The position numbers were made by a program, and so were the translations under genes. Positions 47,433 to 55,459 of a DNA stretch of 64,000 nt are shown piece after piece; position 1 is the first letter of the stretch, and every line of letters starts with the position of its first letter. The stretch is from Pseudomonadales bacterium (GTDB lineage Bacteria; Pseudomonadota; Gammaproteobacteria; Pseudomonadales; Ketobacteraceae): assembly GCA_020062665.1 (NCBI GenBank), contig JAGUVW010000008.1, positions 1-64,000 on the forward strand, in the 5' to 3' direction. Under the pieces are notes generated by a model. The model worked only from the letters and a program-made list of their open reading frames with translations, ran no database searches and had not been told where the DNA came from.

Positions 47433-48212
47433 GTGAAATATCTGTTGTGGTGTCTGGTGCTGGTATGCGCCCAGGTTCAGGCTATCGAGTGGAACGAAAA
47501 TTCCCGCGTTGCCGAGCTGTTCAAAACCGCCGGCGTGACGGGCACCTTTGTGCTCTATGACGTGAAGGCGCAGCGCTTCAGTGGCCACCATCAGGCGCGG
47601 GCCGCAACGCAGTTCATTCCTGCGTCCACCTTCAAGATTCCTAATTCCCTGATTGGCTTGGCGGTGGGCGCGGTGAGCAGTGTGGATGAAAAGCTGCCTT
47701 ATGGTGGCCAGCCGCAGTCCTACAAAATGTGGGAGCGGGATATGGGATTGCGCGAAGCCATTGTGATGTCGAACGTGCCCATCTATCGGGAGCTGGCGCG
47801 ACGGATCGGTCTGGACAAGATGCGCGCTGGTGTGGAAAAACTCGGTTACGGCAATCAGCAGATTGGCACGGTGGTGGATCGTTTCTGGCTGGACGGGCCG
47901 CTGGCCATCAGTGCCATCGAACAGACGCAGTTTCTGGCACCCCTGGCGCAGGGGCAGTTGCCGTTTGATGCCAAGGTGCAACAGGACGTGCGCGACATCC
48001 TGCTGCTGGAACGCACCGATCAGTGGACGCTCCACGGCAAGACCGGCTGGCAGAACGCACCCGGCGCGGGTGTTGGCTGGTGGGTGGGCTGGGTGCAGAA
48101 GGGCGATGCTGTCTATGCCTTTGCGCTGAATCTGGATGTGCGCACTCAGGCGGATGCGGATCAGCGGGTGGCGCTGGGCAAAGCGAGCCTGCAGGCGCTG
48201 GGAGTTCTTTGA
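47433..48212 (+). CDS. Class D beta-lactamase (OXA-type)
   Basis: Periplasmic serine beta-lactamase, 259 aa. It has a short signal peptide (VKYLLWCLVLVCAQVQA), the nucleophile and carbamylated-Lys motif STFK at residues 65-68, the S-x-V motif in MSNVPIYREL, YGN in LGYGNQQIG and KTG in LHGKTGW. All class D motifs are therefore intact. The start is GTG at 47433, eight bases after GGAG. It is the last gene of a housekeeping cluster with no mobile element nearby, so it looks like an intrinsic chromosomal enzyme. The spectrum cannot be told from motifs. Confidence 0.9.
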   Translation: MKYLLWCLVLVCAQVQAIEWNENSRVAELFKTAGVTGTFVLYDVKAQRFSGHHQARAATQFIPASTFKIPNSLIGLAVGAVSSVDEKLPYGGQPQSYKMWERDMGLREAIVMSNVPIYRELARRIGLDKMRAGVEKLGYGNQQIGTVVDRFWLDGPLAISAIEQTQFLAPLAQGQLPFDAKVQQDVRDILLLERTDQWTLHGKTGWQNAPGAGVGWWVGWVQKGDAVYAFALNLDVRTQADADQRVALGKASLQALGVL

Positions 48213-48363
48213 AAGGATCACGAGCAGCCGGATCGTAGTGAAACTGGTTGCTTGTGGTGGTGCTGCGTTGCGTCGGCACAGGTTAAAGCTGCGATGCCGG
48301 CCATGAGCGGGATTGCCGCTTCCTGAGTTTTCTGGTGCTTTGACTCTGGTGTCTAGACGCATT

Positions 48364-48389
48364 GCGGTTGGTTCGATGGAACCAGCCGC
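48364..48389. terminator. Hairpin between convergent bla and kinase genes
   Basis: An 11-bp stem with one G-T pair (GCGGTTGGTTC / GAACCAGCCGC) and a 4-base loop lies in the 194-bp gap between convergent genes. There is no clear T-run. The rest of the gap shows nothing recognisable. Confidence 0.4.
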
Positions 48390-48406
48390 GCATTCAGATC
48401 AGTTCT

Positions 48407-49777
48407 TCAAATCAGCCGCGACGCCTGCTCCAGAAATTTCTTGCGTTCCTTTTCATCAGGAATCTGTTTGGCCAGCTGCAGCAGCAGGGTGTTGGGTTCC
48501 AGCGTAGTTTTCATCGCTTTCTGCATCACCCGGCCGGCCAGAGGGCCGATATGGAACGCCAGCATCTGGGTGATTTTTTCCTGTGCGGTGGCCGACAGAA
48601 TGTCCTTCGCCACCTGGGTTTGGGCGGCGGCGGGCGAGGCGGGTTTGGCTGCACTGACGCCGGCGGTGGTGATACCGGTGCGCTCCATGGCTTTCATGAA
48701 CTGGGAACGTTCGTTTTCGTTGGGAATATGCTGGGTCAGGCTCGACACCAGGGCTTCGACGCTCGCTGCGGTCTTGCTTTGCTTGCGGATCAGCAGCTTC
48801 GCCACGGGGCCGACGTATTTCGCCAGGCTGTGTTCCAGTGATACCAGGAGGTCGTCGCTCCACTGACTGGTGCTGGCGTTTTCCACCGGTGCTGCGGTTT
48901 CCGGTCTGTAATCCTTGGGCGCAGGGAACAGCGTCGTCGTGGCCTGGGACAAATCCATGTCGTCGATGGCTTTCAGGCTGTCGATGAATTCCGCCGCAGT
49001 CTGGAAGCGGGTGGTCGGCGTGGGTTGCAGCGCGCGGCGCAGAATCGGTTTGATGGAGCGGATGTTGCGGCCGGACAGATAATTGGCGTCGTTGAGTTTA
49101 TTCAGGGTTTCTTCCAGTGACACTTCCCGTACCGGCCGTTGCCGGGTCAGCAATTCGTAGAACAGCACGCCGACGCTGTACAGATCAGAGCGTGCATCCA
49201 CCGCGTGTCCCTGCAGACCTTCCGGCGACATGTAATTGGGCGTGCCCACCATGAAACCGGTGCTGGTCAGATCCGACGTGTCCAGTCGCGCCACACCGAA
49301 ATCCGACACTTTCACCGTGCCGTTTTCCAGCAGGATGATGTTGGCGGGTTTGATGTCGCGGTGAATCACGCCTTTTTCGTGGGCGTGACCCAGCGCTTCC
49401 AGAATCTGGATGCAGATGCCGGTGGCGGAGGGCAGTGGAATGAAGGTGTTGCTCTTCAGATGCGCTTTCAGTTCGATGCCGTCGACGTATTCCATCACGA
49501 TGAAGGAGGTTTCCTTCTCGCTGCCGAAATCAAAAATGGTGACGATGTTGGGGTGCAGGCAGCGGGCGGCGGCACGGGCCTCCTGGATGAAACGCTGTTC
49601 CAGATCGGCGCCGTGTTCACCGGTGCGCAGGTGCGGGTGCAGCACCTTGATGGCCACGGTGCGCTGGATCTGGGTGTCATAGCCCTGATACACCACGCCC
49701 ATGGCGCCGCTGCCGATGATGCCGTCGATGCGGTAGCGGGAGATGCTTTGCAAGGGTGCGTACAGCGTTTTGTCCAT
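48407..49777 (-). CDS. Ser/Thr protein kinase with duplicated C-terminal domain
   Basis: A 456-aa Hanks-type kinase without a membrane helix. It has a glycine loop (GSGAMGVVY, 22-30), Lys44 in VAIK, catalytic HRDIKPAN (139-146), DFG (159-161) and SPE in place of APE (184-186). After about residue 280 comes a linker and then two related domains of about 57 residues, at 311-367 and 397-453. They share a GPxA turn and a C-terminal IPxExERxxF signature. The kinase begins 11 bp after the haem sensor gene, so it is a likely output partner. Substrates are unknown. Confidence 0.87.
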   Translation of the reverse strand: MDKTLYAPLQSISRYRIDGIIGSGAMGVVYQGYDTQIQRTVAIKVLHPHLRTGEHGADLEQRFIQEARAAARCLHPNIVTIFDFGSEKETSFIVMEYVDGIELKAHLKSNTFIPLPSATGICIQILEALGHAHEKGVIHRDIKPANIILLENGTVKVSDFGVARLDTSDLTSTGFMVGTPNYMSPEGLQGHAVDARSDLYSVGVLFYELLTRQRPVREVSLEETLNKLNDANYLSGRNIRSIKPILRRALQPTPTTRFQTAAEFIDSLKAIDDMDLSQATTTLFPAPKDYRPETAAPVENASTSQWSDDLLVSLEHSLAKYVGPVAKLLIRKQSKTAASVEALVSSLTQHIPNENERSQFMKAMERTGITTAGVSAAKPASPAAAQTQVAKDILSATAQEKITQMLAFHIGPLAGRVMQKAMKTTLEPNTLLLQLAKQIPDEKERKKFLEQASRLI

Positions 49778-49788
49778 GAGAGGCTACG

Positions 49789-50670
49789 TCAGTCGATGGT
49801 TTCGTCGAGCATTTTCACCGCGTTGCTGAGGCTGCGGTGCATGCGGTTGAAGGAGCGTCCCAGCGATGCAATTTCGTCGTTGCCTTTGACGACCAGTTCT
49901 TCCACGGTCAGATCACCCAGGCTGATTTCGTCGGCCTTGGCGGACATGGCGCGTACCGGCTTGATGACGATGAAATGCAGCATCAGGTTGAGAATGATGC
50001 CCACCATCACGAATACGGCCACCAGTGCGGACATAAAGGTGATGAAGGTGGCTTCGGCCCGCTGCAGTGGCAGCGACATGGGCACCGATACGATCTGGGC
50101 GCCGATGGTTTCATTGAGTTTCCAGCCAAAGCCGTTGTTGCTGCCGTATTTTTCGATCAGGGTGGCAGGGGCAATCGCCGGCGTGTCGTGACATACCAGG
50201 CAGTCCGGGTTGGTGATGGTGATGGGGCGGCCCATGAACAGCTGGGGGCCGGTGGCGGTGAGCCGGGTGCCGATCAGTTCCTTTTCGGCGTTGTTGTTGC
50301 GGAAGTGGTACACGATGTCCGCTTCCCATTCGGTGGTGCGGTTGGCCGGGTTGGTGGGGTTGAGGGTGGCTTCCTTGTAGCTGTATTCGTTGTGGCTTTC
50401 CTGCAGGCGGCGAATGTACTGTGCCGCGGCGTAGGCGGGCACGCTCTGGGGCACAAAGGCACGCCGTTGCTGCACCGCCAGCAGCGGGCTGATTTCACTG
50501 ACGGTGTAGCTGCGCACGGCCACCGCGCTTTCCATCATGATGCGCGCCATTTCCAGCACTTCTTCCTGCGCGTTTTTCTGCAGGATCTGGTAACTCACGG
50601 CACCGGAGCCGGCGAGGCTGAGCAGTGTCACCAGTATCAGAACCAGGTTGAACTTCAGACGTAATCCCAT
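49789..50670 (-). CDS. Membrane c-type haem sensor with HAMP domain (Tll0287-like, DUF3365)
   Basis: A 293-aa protein with a membrane helix at about 8-28, a periplasmic DUF3365 domain with one c-type haem site (CLVCH, 157-161), a second helix at about 208-232 and a HAMP domain at 233-287. It then stops, with no kinase, cyclase or chemotaxis output. The KPVRAMSAKADEISLGDLTV segment is typical HAMP. A redox or gas ligand could be sensed by the haem and the signal passed in trans to the adjacent Ser/Thr kinase; that link rests on gene order. It follows the lipoprotein gene by 18 bp. Confidence 0.85.
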   Translation of the reverse strand: MGLRLKFNLVLILVTLLSLAGSGAVSYQILQKNAQEEVLEMARIMMESAVAVRSYTVSEISPLLAVQQRRAFVPQSVPAYAAAQYIRRLQESHNEYSYKEATLNPTNPANRTTEWEADIVYHFRNNNAEKELIGTRLTATGPQLFMGRPITITNPDCLVCHDTPAIAPATLIEKYGSNNGFGWKLNETIGAQIVSVPMSLPLQRAEATFITFMSALVAVFVMVGIILNLMLHFIVIKPVRAMSAKADEISLGDLTVEELVVKGNDEIASLGRSFNRMHRSLSNAVKMLDETID

Positions 50671-50688
50671 GTGCGTCCCCGTTGTGTT

Positions 50689-51648
50689 TTATTTGCGGCT
50701 GAGTAGTTGGTTGCAGGTGTCCCACGCATTTATCGCGGTGGCGAAGTGAGTCAGCGGAATCGACAGGCTGTAGGTGTGGGTGACCGGCCAGGAGGGCCAG
50801 AAGCCCAGGGTGAGTTTCAGCTCGCGACCGCTGCGCATGCTGTCAAGAATAGCCTGCCTTTGCTTGCTGAAGCTGAGATTGGTGCGCCGTTCGACGGTTT
50901 CCAGGCTGAACGGGCGTTTGTCGTCGATGAACAGGCCAGTGCCGGTGTAGCTTGTGTCGATATCGGAGCGGGTGAGGATGGTGAAGCTGCCCGGCGCAAT
51001 CTGCAGGGTGACGGGGGTGCCGCCCTGGCCGTCTTCCATCTTCAGGGGCGCGGTGGTGAGCAGGCACTGGGTTTCGGTGCGATCCAGAATCCATTCACCG
51101 CGGATGTTGAGGGGCATGTTGTCCAGCGTCACCTTGAGGGTTTCGATCACCGGCGCCGGCGCAACGGTGGGTGGCGTGATCATGGCGACGGAGGTTTCGG
51201 GCGAGGGTTTTGACGCTGCTGGGGCGGTGGTGACGGGTACGGGATTGGGTGATGTTGCCGGTGGTTTCGCGTTGGCGGATTGAACCGGGGCGGCGGGTTT
51301 GAGCGCCGGCGCGCGGGTGGCAGGTGTTGCAGCGACAGAAGCCGGTTTGGCCGGCGTGGGCGTTGGCATCACGACGGGCTTCGGGGTCGCGGTGGGCGTG
51401 GGCTTGGGGGTGGTGGGTACGGCAGGAGCGGCTGTCGCAGTCGCCGGCGCTGTAGTTGCAGGGATCGCCAGCACGGGCCGGGCTTTTTCCGGATCGGCGG
51501 TTTGCGGTTTCACCAGGGTTTTGGGTGTGTCATAGACCGACTTCGGTGGCGTTGGTTCGGTCTTGGCCGGTGTATGGCTGCAGGCGGTCACGAGCAGCGA
51601 CAGGGTGCCAGCCGTGCAAAGCGCTGAAAGGGTGCGAATGACATCCAT
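50689..51648 (-). CDS. Pro/Thr/Ala-rich lipoprotein of the kinase operon
   Basis: A 319-aa predicted lipoprotein (lipobox LLVTAC, Cys23). A long disordered tether rich in Pro, Thr and Ala (about residues 24-165; for example TPTATPKPVVMPTPTPAKPA) is followed by a globular C-terminal domain of about 145 residues with LNIRGEWILDRTETQCLLTT and GSFTILTRSDIDTSYTGTGL. No family recognised. It is the first gene of the operon with the haem sensor and kinase. A surface or periplasmic sensor or cell-wall-facing role is possible. Confidence 0.75.
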   Translation of the reverse strand: MDVIRTLSALCTAGTLSLLVTACSHTPAKTEPTPPKSVYDTPKTLVKPQTADPEKARPVLAIPATTAPATATAAPAVPTTPKPTPTATPKPVVMPTPTPAKPASVAATPATRAPALKPAAPVQSANAKPPATSPNPVPVTTAPAASKPSPETSVAMITPPTVAPAPVIETLKVTLDNMPLNIRGEWILDRTETQCLLTTAPLKMEDGQGGTPVTLQIAPGSFTILTRSDIDTSYTGTGLFIDDKRPFSLETVERRTNLSFSKQRQAILDSMRSGRELKLTLGFWPSWPVTHTYSLSIPLTHFATAINAWDTCNQLLSRK

Positions 51649-51762
51649 GATGGGTTCCCGGTGACGTTCAAATTGGCGGATATCGGAAAGCGGCCCTTTA
51701 TGGTCTTACGGGCGGGCCCTCCGTTCAACGAAAAATTGCACATTCGCGTTGCAGTGGCTCGA

Positions 51763-53106
51763 CTACAGCAGGCCTTCCCGCTTGATTTCAAAGTATTGGT
51801 TCACCAGCTGGATCGGCAATTGCTGCGGCGTGCAGTTCAGGGTGATGATCCCCTGGCGGTTGAACTGGCGGGTGATCTGGCGCCGCTGTTCCAGCCAGCT
51901 TACCGTGCCAGCATAGCGCAGGGCGGCACCGAACTGGGTGACGGGTGCGTGCAGTACATTATGCAGGGCCGGCTCTTCCAGATTGGCCAGCAGCACCAGA
52001 TGCTTGCGCTGCAGCAGGCGTAGCGCGGGCAGCAGGTCGTCGGTATTTTCGTCCTGCAGATCGGTGAGCAGCACGATCAGCGAGCGTTTGTTGTGGTGGC
52101 CCAGCAGATGGCGCACGGCGGTGGAGTAATCGCTGGCGCGGGTGGTGGCTTCCAGATCGTAGGCGATGTTCAGCAGGCGGGAAATGTTGGCCACACCCTT
52201 CACCGGCTTCAGCCAGCGTTCCTCGCCGCCGAAACTCATCAGCCCCACGGCGTCACCCTGCTTCAGCGCGGCGTAACTCATCAGCAACATGGCGTTGAGC
52301 GCGTGATCCAGGTGCGACAGTTCCCCGTCCTGGGAGCGCATGCGGCGGCCGCAGTCCACCAGAAACAGAATCTGCTGATCCTTTTCATCCTGGTATTCCT
52401 TGGAAATCAGTTTGCGCTGGCGGGCAGTGGCGTTCCAGTCGATCTGGCGCAGGCTGTCGCCCTGGCGGAATTCCCGCAACTGGTGGAACTCCATGCCTTC
52501 GCCCCGGCGCTGCTGTTTGCGGATGCCGAGCTGGGCAGACTGCTGCTCCATGGCGAGCATGGCGTACTGGGACACCGCCGCGTAATTGGGGAACACCCGC
52601 AGCGACGTGGATTCACCCACGAACAACCGGCGCTGCCAGAAGCCCATCAGCGAGGTGAGCAGCATGTCCACCTGGCCGAAATGATGATTGCCACGCTGGG
52701 GCAGGCGGATGCGGTAGTGGAATTCGATGCCTTCACCAGGGACGAGCCGGGATTGCTGGCTGGGATGATCGGCCTCGGCCGCCGGGGGCAGGTGATCGAA
52801 GATCGCCACCGGAACCGCGCGGGAAAAGTCGTGACGGATGCGCACGCTCACCGGCGACCACACGCCCAGGGCCAGGCTGTCGCTGTGCTGTCGCTGCACG
52901 GTCAGGCGTGGAATCCGCCGCAGGCTGAGCGCGTCCAGCAGCACCAGCACAAGCAGGGCGGCGGTGGCGATTTCCCAGGCGCGGATCAGCAGTGGCTGCA
53001 GATCCGGCTGGGCCAGGGATCGGGGCAGCCAGTTGTTGAGGGCCGGCAGCAGGCCCATCAGGCTCCAGAATGCGGCCAGCCAGAGCGCGCGGGTGGTGGG
53101 CCTCAT
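51763..53106 (-). CDS. DUF58 protein of a MoxR cluster
   Basis: A 447-aa protein with two N-terminal membrane helices (about 7-25 and 42-60) and a C-terminal DUF58/von-Willebrand-like domain. The region EGMEFHQLREFRQGDSLRQI followed by DWNATARQRKLISKEYQDEK is the family hallmark. It usually pairs with a MoxR AAA ATPase, whose gene overlaps it here by 4 bp. It is the last gene of the long arsC-to-DUF58 transcript. A chaperone-like or envelope-assembly role is inferred from family context. Confidence 0.88.
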   Translation of the reverse strand: MRPTTRALWLAAFWSLMGLLPALNNWLPRSLAQPDLQPLLIRAWEIATAALLVLVLLDALSLRRIPRLTVQRQHSDSLALGVWSPVSVRIRHDFSRAVPVAIFDHLPPAAEADHPSQQSRLVPGEGIEFHYRIRLPQRGNHHFGQVDMLLTSLMGFWQRRLFVGESTSLRVFPNYAAVSQYAMLAMEQQSAQLGIRKQQRRGEGMEFHQLREFRQGDSLRQIDWNATARQRKLISKEYQDEKDQQILFLVDCGRRMRSQDGELSHLDHALNAMLLMSYAALKQGDAVGLMSFGGEERWLKPVKGVANISRLLNIAYDLEATTRASDYSTAVRHLLGHHNKRSLIVLLTDLQDENTDDLLPALRLLQRKHLVLLANLEEPALHNVLHAPVTQFGAALRYAGTVSWLEQRRQITRQFNRQGIITLNCTPQQLPIQLVNQYFEIKREGLL

Positions 53107-54080
53107 AGGCGCGGGGCTTCCACTTCCTGCAACATTTGGGTCAGGGCCTGATCGGTCTTCACGCCTTCAATCTCCATTTCTGCGGTGAGCGCCACCCGAT
53201 GACGCAAGGTGGCCAGTGTTGATTGCTTTACGTCGTCCGGCGTCACAAAGTTGCGTTGCTGCAGCAAAGCCTGGGCGCGAGCCACCCGGATCAGCGCGAT
53301 ACTGGCGCGGGGGCCGGCACCGTGCGAGAAGCTGTGCCACTGGCGCGAGGTGCGCACGATCCGCACCGCGTAATCGAACACCGCATCATCCACCGCGATA
53401 TTGGCGGTGATGGCCTGCAGAGCGGGCACGTCGCTGGCTTTCATCACGGCGGAAATGGCGTCCACGCTCAGGGTGTCCTGCACCCGGCCGGTGGTGACCT
53501 GCCGCACCAGCGCCTGCTCTTCCTGCTCGCTGGGATAATCGATCAGCACTTTCAGCATGAAGCGATCCAGTTCCGCTTCCGGCAATGGGTAAGTGCCTTC
53601 CTGCTCGATGGGGTTCTGGGTTGCCAGCACCATGAAGGGTGTCAGGGCGGGGAACGGCTTGCCTTCGATGGTGATCTGCTTTTCCTGCATCACTTCCAGC
53701 AGGGCGGCCTGGGTTTTGGCGGGCGCGCGGTTGATTTCGTCCGCCAGCAGCAGATGGGTGAACACCGGGCCTTTGCGGATCTTGAAGGACTCGGTTTTCA
53801 TGTCATAGAGCGCGTGGCCGGTGACGTCGGACGGCATCAGATCCGGCGTGAACTGGATGCGGCCGAAGTGGCCGTCGAAGCATTTCGCCAGCGCTTTCAC
53901 CAGCAGGGTCTTGCCCAGGCCGGGCACGCCTTCCACCAGCACATGGCCGGAGGCGAGCAGGGCGCACAGCACCTGATCCACCACGGCCTGCTGTCCCACC
54001 ATCACGCGGCCGATCTGCGCGCGCATTGTTTGCACCAGGGCAAAGGCCTGTTCCAGAGTCGGGGTGGCGCTGTCTGTCAT
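53103..54080 (-). CDS. MoxR-family AAA+ ATPase
   Basis: A 325-aa cytoplasmic ATPase with Walker A GVPGLGKT, Walker B LLADEINR, sensor segment LATQNPIEQEGTYPLPEAEL and the C-terminal lid (FVTPDDVKQSTLATLRHRVA). MoxR proteins act as chaperones that mature complexes, usually with a VWA-domain partner; here that partner is the DUF58 protein. It overlaps both neighbours by 4 bp. Confidence 0.92.
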   Translation of the reverse strand: MTDSATPTLEQAFALVQTMRAQIGRVMVGQQAVVDQVLCALLASGHVLVEGVPGLGKTLLVKALAKCFDGHFGRIQFTPDLMPSDVTGHALYDMKTESFKIRKGPVFTHLLLADEINRAPAKTQAALLEVMQEKQITIEGKPFPALTPFMVLATQNPIEQEGTYPLPEAELDRFMLKVLIDYPSEQEEQALVRQVTTGRVQDTLSVDAISAVMKASDVPALQAITANIAVDDAVFDYAVRIVRTSRQWHSFSHGAGPRASIALIRVARAQALLQQRNFVTPDDVKQSTLATLRHRVALTAEMEIEGVKTDQALTQMLQEVEAPRL

Positions 54081-55459
54081 AACGCATTCCTTATGGTTTG
54101 TAGCTGTGAAATCAGTTCGACCCAGTTGTTTTCGCGCTGGGGTGCAGGGCAGGTCATGGCCTGACGCACAATGTCTGCGGGTTGCTGCGACAACTCTGCC
54201 AGTTTTTGCAACGCCAGTTGACTGCTGTCGCCATCCTGGTGATCGATGCCGTGGTGGCGGTTCAGGTGCAGCCAGATGTCGTCGCGCAGACGCAGCAGCA
54301 GCGGTTCCAGTTGCTGGTGTTTCCAGCTGAACAGGGTGCTCGCTTCGATATGCTCCAGCAACTGGCGACGGGCGGGCACCGGATCAGGAATCAGCGGCCC
54401 GAAGCGCACCCAGCGACGCCAGGCCCACAACAGCAGCCACGTGATCAAACCCATGAGCAGATAGCGCGCATTGCGCCACAGCACCTGCAGCAGATTCTCG
54501 CTGTCGTGACTGGCAACAAACCACACCCGCGGACGGTCGCCCACCAGATGCCACAACAGAAACGCATGATCGAAATCGCCGATGGCGCGGTTCTTCCAGA
54601 TATCCGTGTCCAGTACCACCGTCATGCGGCCCTGTCCCACCGGATATTCCAGCAGTCCGTTGGGCTCGGCGCCAGCGGTGCGGCTGACCTGGCCACTGGC
54701 GTCTTCGAGTGTGTAGGGGTAGCCGAAGTCGATCTGCAGCGGCTCGGCATCGTCGGCCCAGACGATCCGCAGAATGTTCGCGCTGTCCCGCACATTGCAG
54801 GCGCGGGTGATGGGGAGCGGTGCGTCGGCAGGCGTGGTGCTGGCGTCTGCCGGAGGGGTGGAAGAGTCGGCGGGTGGAGTATCCTGTTCGATCAATGCAT
54901 CGGATTCATCATCGAGAGTGACATCGGTCTCGGTCATCGGTGCGTCGGTGTCCATCTGCGCGTCGCCGGAATTTCCTTCGCTCTGTTCTTCTGCAGCGTC
55001 AGTTTCCTCGGATTCGTCCTCCGCCTCTTCCTCGGATTCATCTTCCTCCAGCCACAGCAAACGTACGCCCATGGCATCCAGAAACGGATCGTCGCTGCTT
55101 TCGGCTTCGGCGTCCCATTCGTAGTTGGCGGCCAGCACCAGATGGCCACCCTTACGCATCCAGTCCGTCAGCAACGTCTGGTGATTGCTGTCGTAGATCG
55201 GTGTGTCGTTGAACAGGATCAGCGCATCCTCTGGCTGCAGGCGGTGGATGGCTTCATGCAGATCCATGGCGCGATGGGACGCGATGTCATGCCGCTGCAG
55301 AAACGCCTGCGCGGCGAACCAGGGATTGATGATGGCATCCAGCGTGGGGCCGGTGTTCATCTGGCGGGTGTAGCGCTCCACATTCTGATAGAGCCAGTAA
55401 CCGGTAGCGCCGAGCAATACCAGCAGCAGTGTCAGCAGCAGAATCCTCCGCCGCGTCAT
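54077..55459 (-). CDS. DUF4350 membrane protein with an acidic insert
   Basis: A 460-aa protein: N-terminal membrane helix (about 6-22), a DUF4350 domain (NPWFAAQAFLQRHDIASHRA, DALILFNDTPIYDSNH), and a second helix at about 325-345 before a helical C-terminal part. Between the two halves of the extracytoplasmic domain lies an exceptionally acidic segment followed by Pro/Ser/Thr-rich repeats (DTPPADSSTPPADASTTPAD). The start is the ATG overlapping the DUF4129 stop by 4 bp, at 55459. It couples to MoxR by another 4-bp overlap. Confidence 0.83.
   Translation of the reverse strand: MTRRRILLLTLLLVLLGATGYWLYQNVERYTRQMNTGPTLDAIINPWFAAQAFLQRHDIASHRAMDLHEAIHRLQPEDALILFNDTPIYDSNHQTLLTDWMRKGGHLVLAANYEWDAEAESSDDPFLDAMGVRLLWLEEDESEEEAEDESEETDAAEEQSEGNSGDAQMDTDAPMTETDVTLDDESDALIEQDTPPADSSTPPADASTTPADAPLPITRACNVRDSANILRIVWADDAEPLQIDFGYPYTLEDASGQVSRTAGAEPNGLLEYPVGQGRMTVVLDTDIWKNRAIGDFDHAFLLWHLVGDRPRVWFVASHDSENLLQVLWRNARYLLMGLITWLLLWAWRRWVRFGPLIPDPVPARRQLLEHIEASTLFSWKHQQLEPLLLRLRDDIWLHLNRHHGIDHQDGDSSQLALQKLAELSQQPADIVRQAMTCPAPQRENNWVELISQLQTIRNAL

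Noticed and set aside
48364-48389. GGTTCGAT within a hairpin, resembling a tRNA T-arm
   Set aside because: No anticodon or acceptor stem can be formed around it and no CCA end follows; treated as a simple hairpin.
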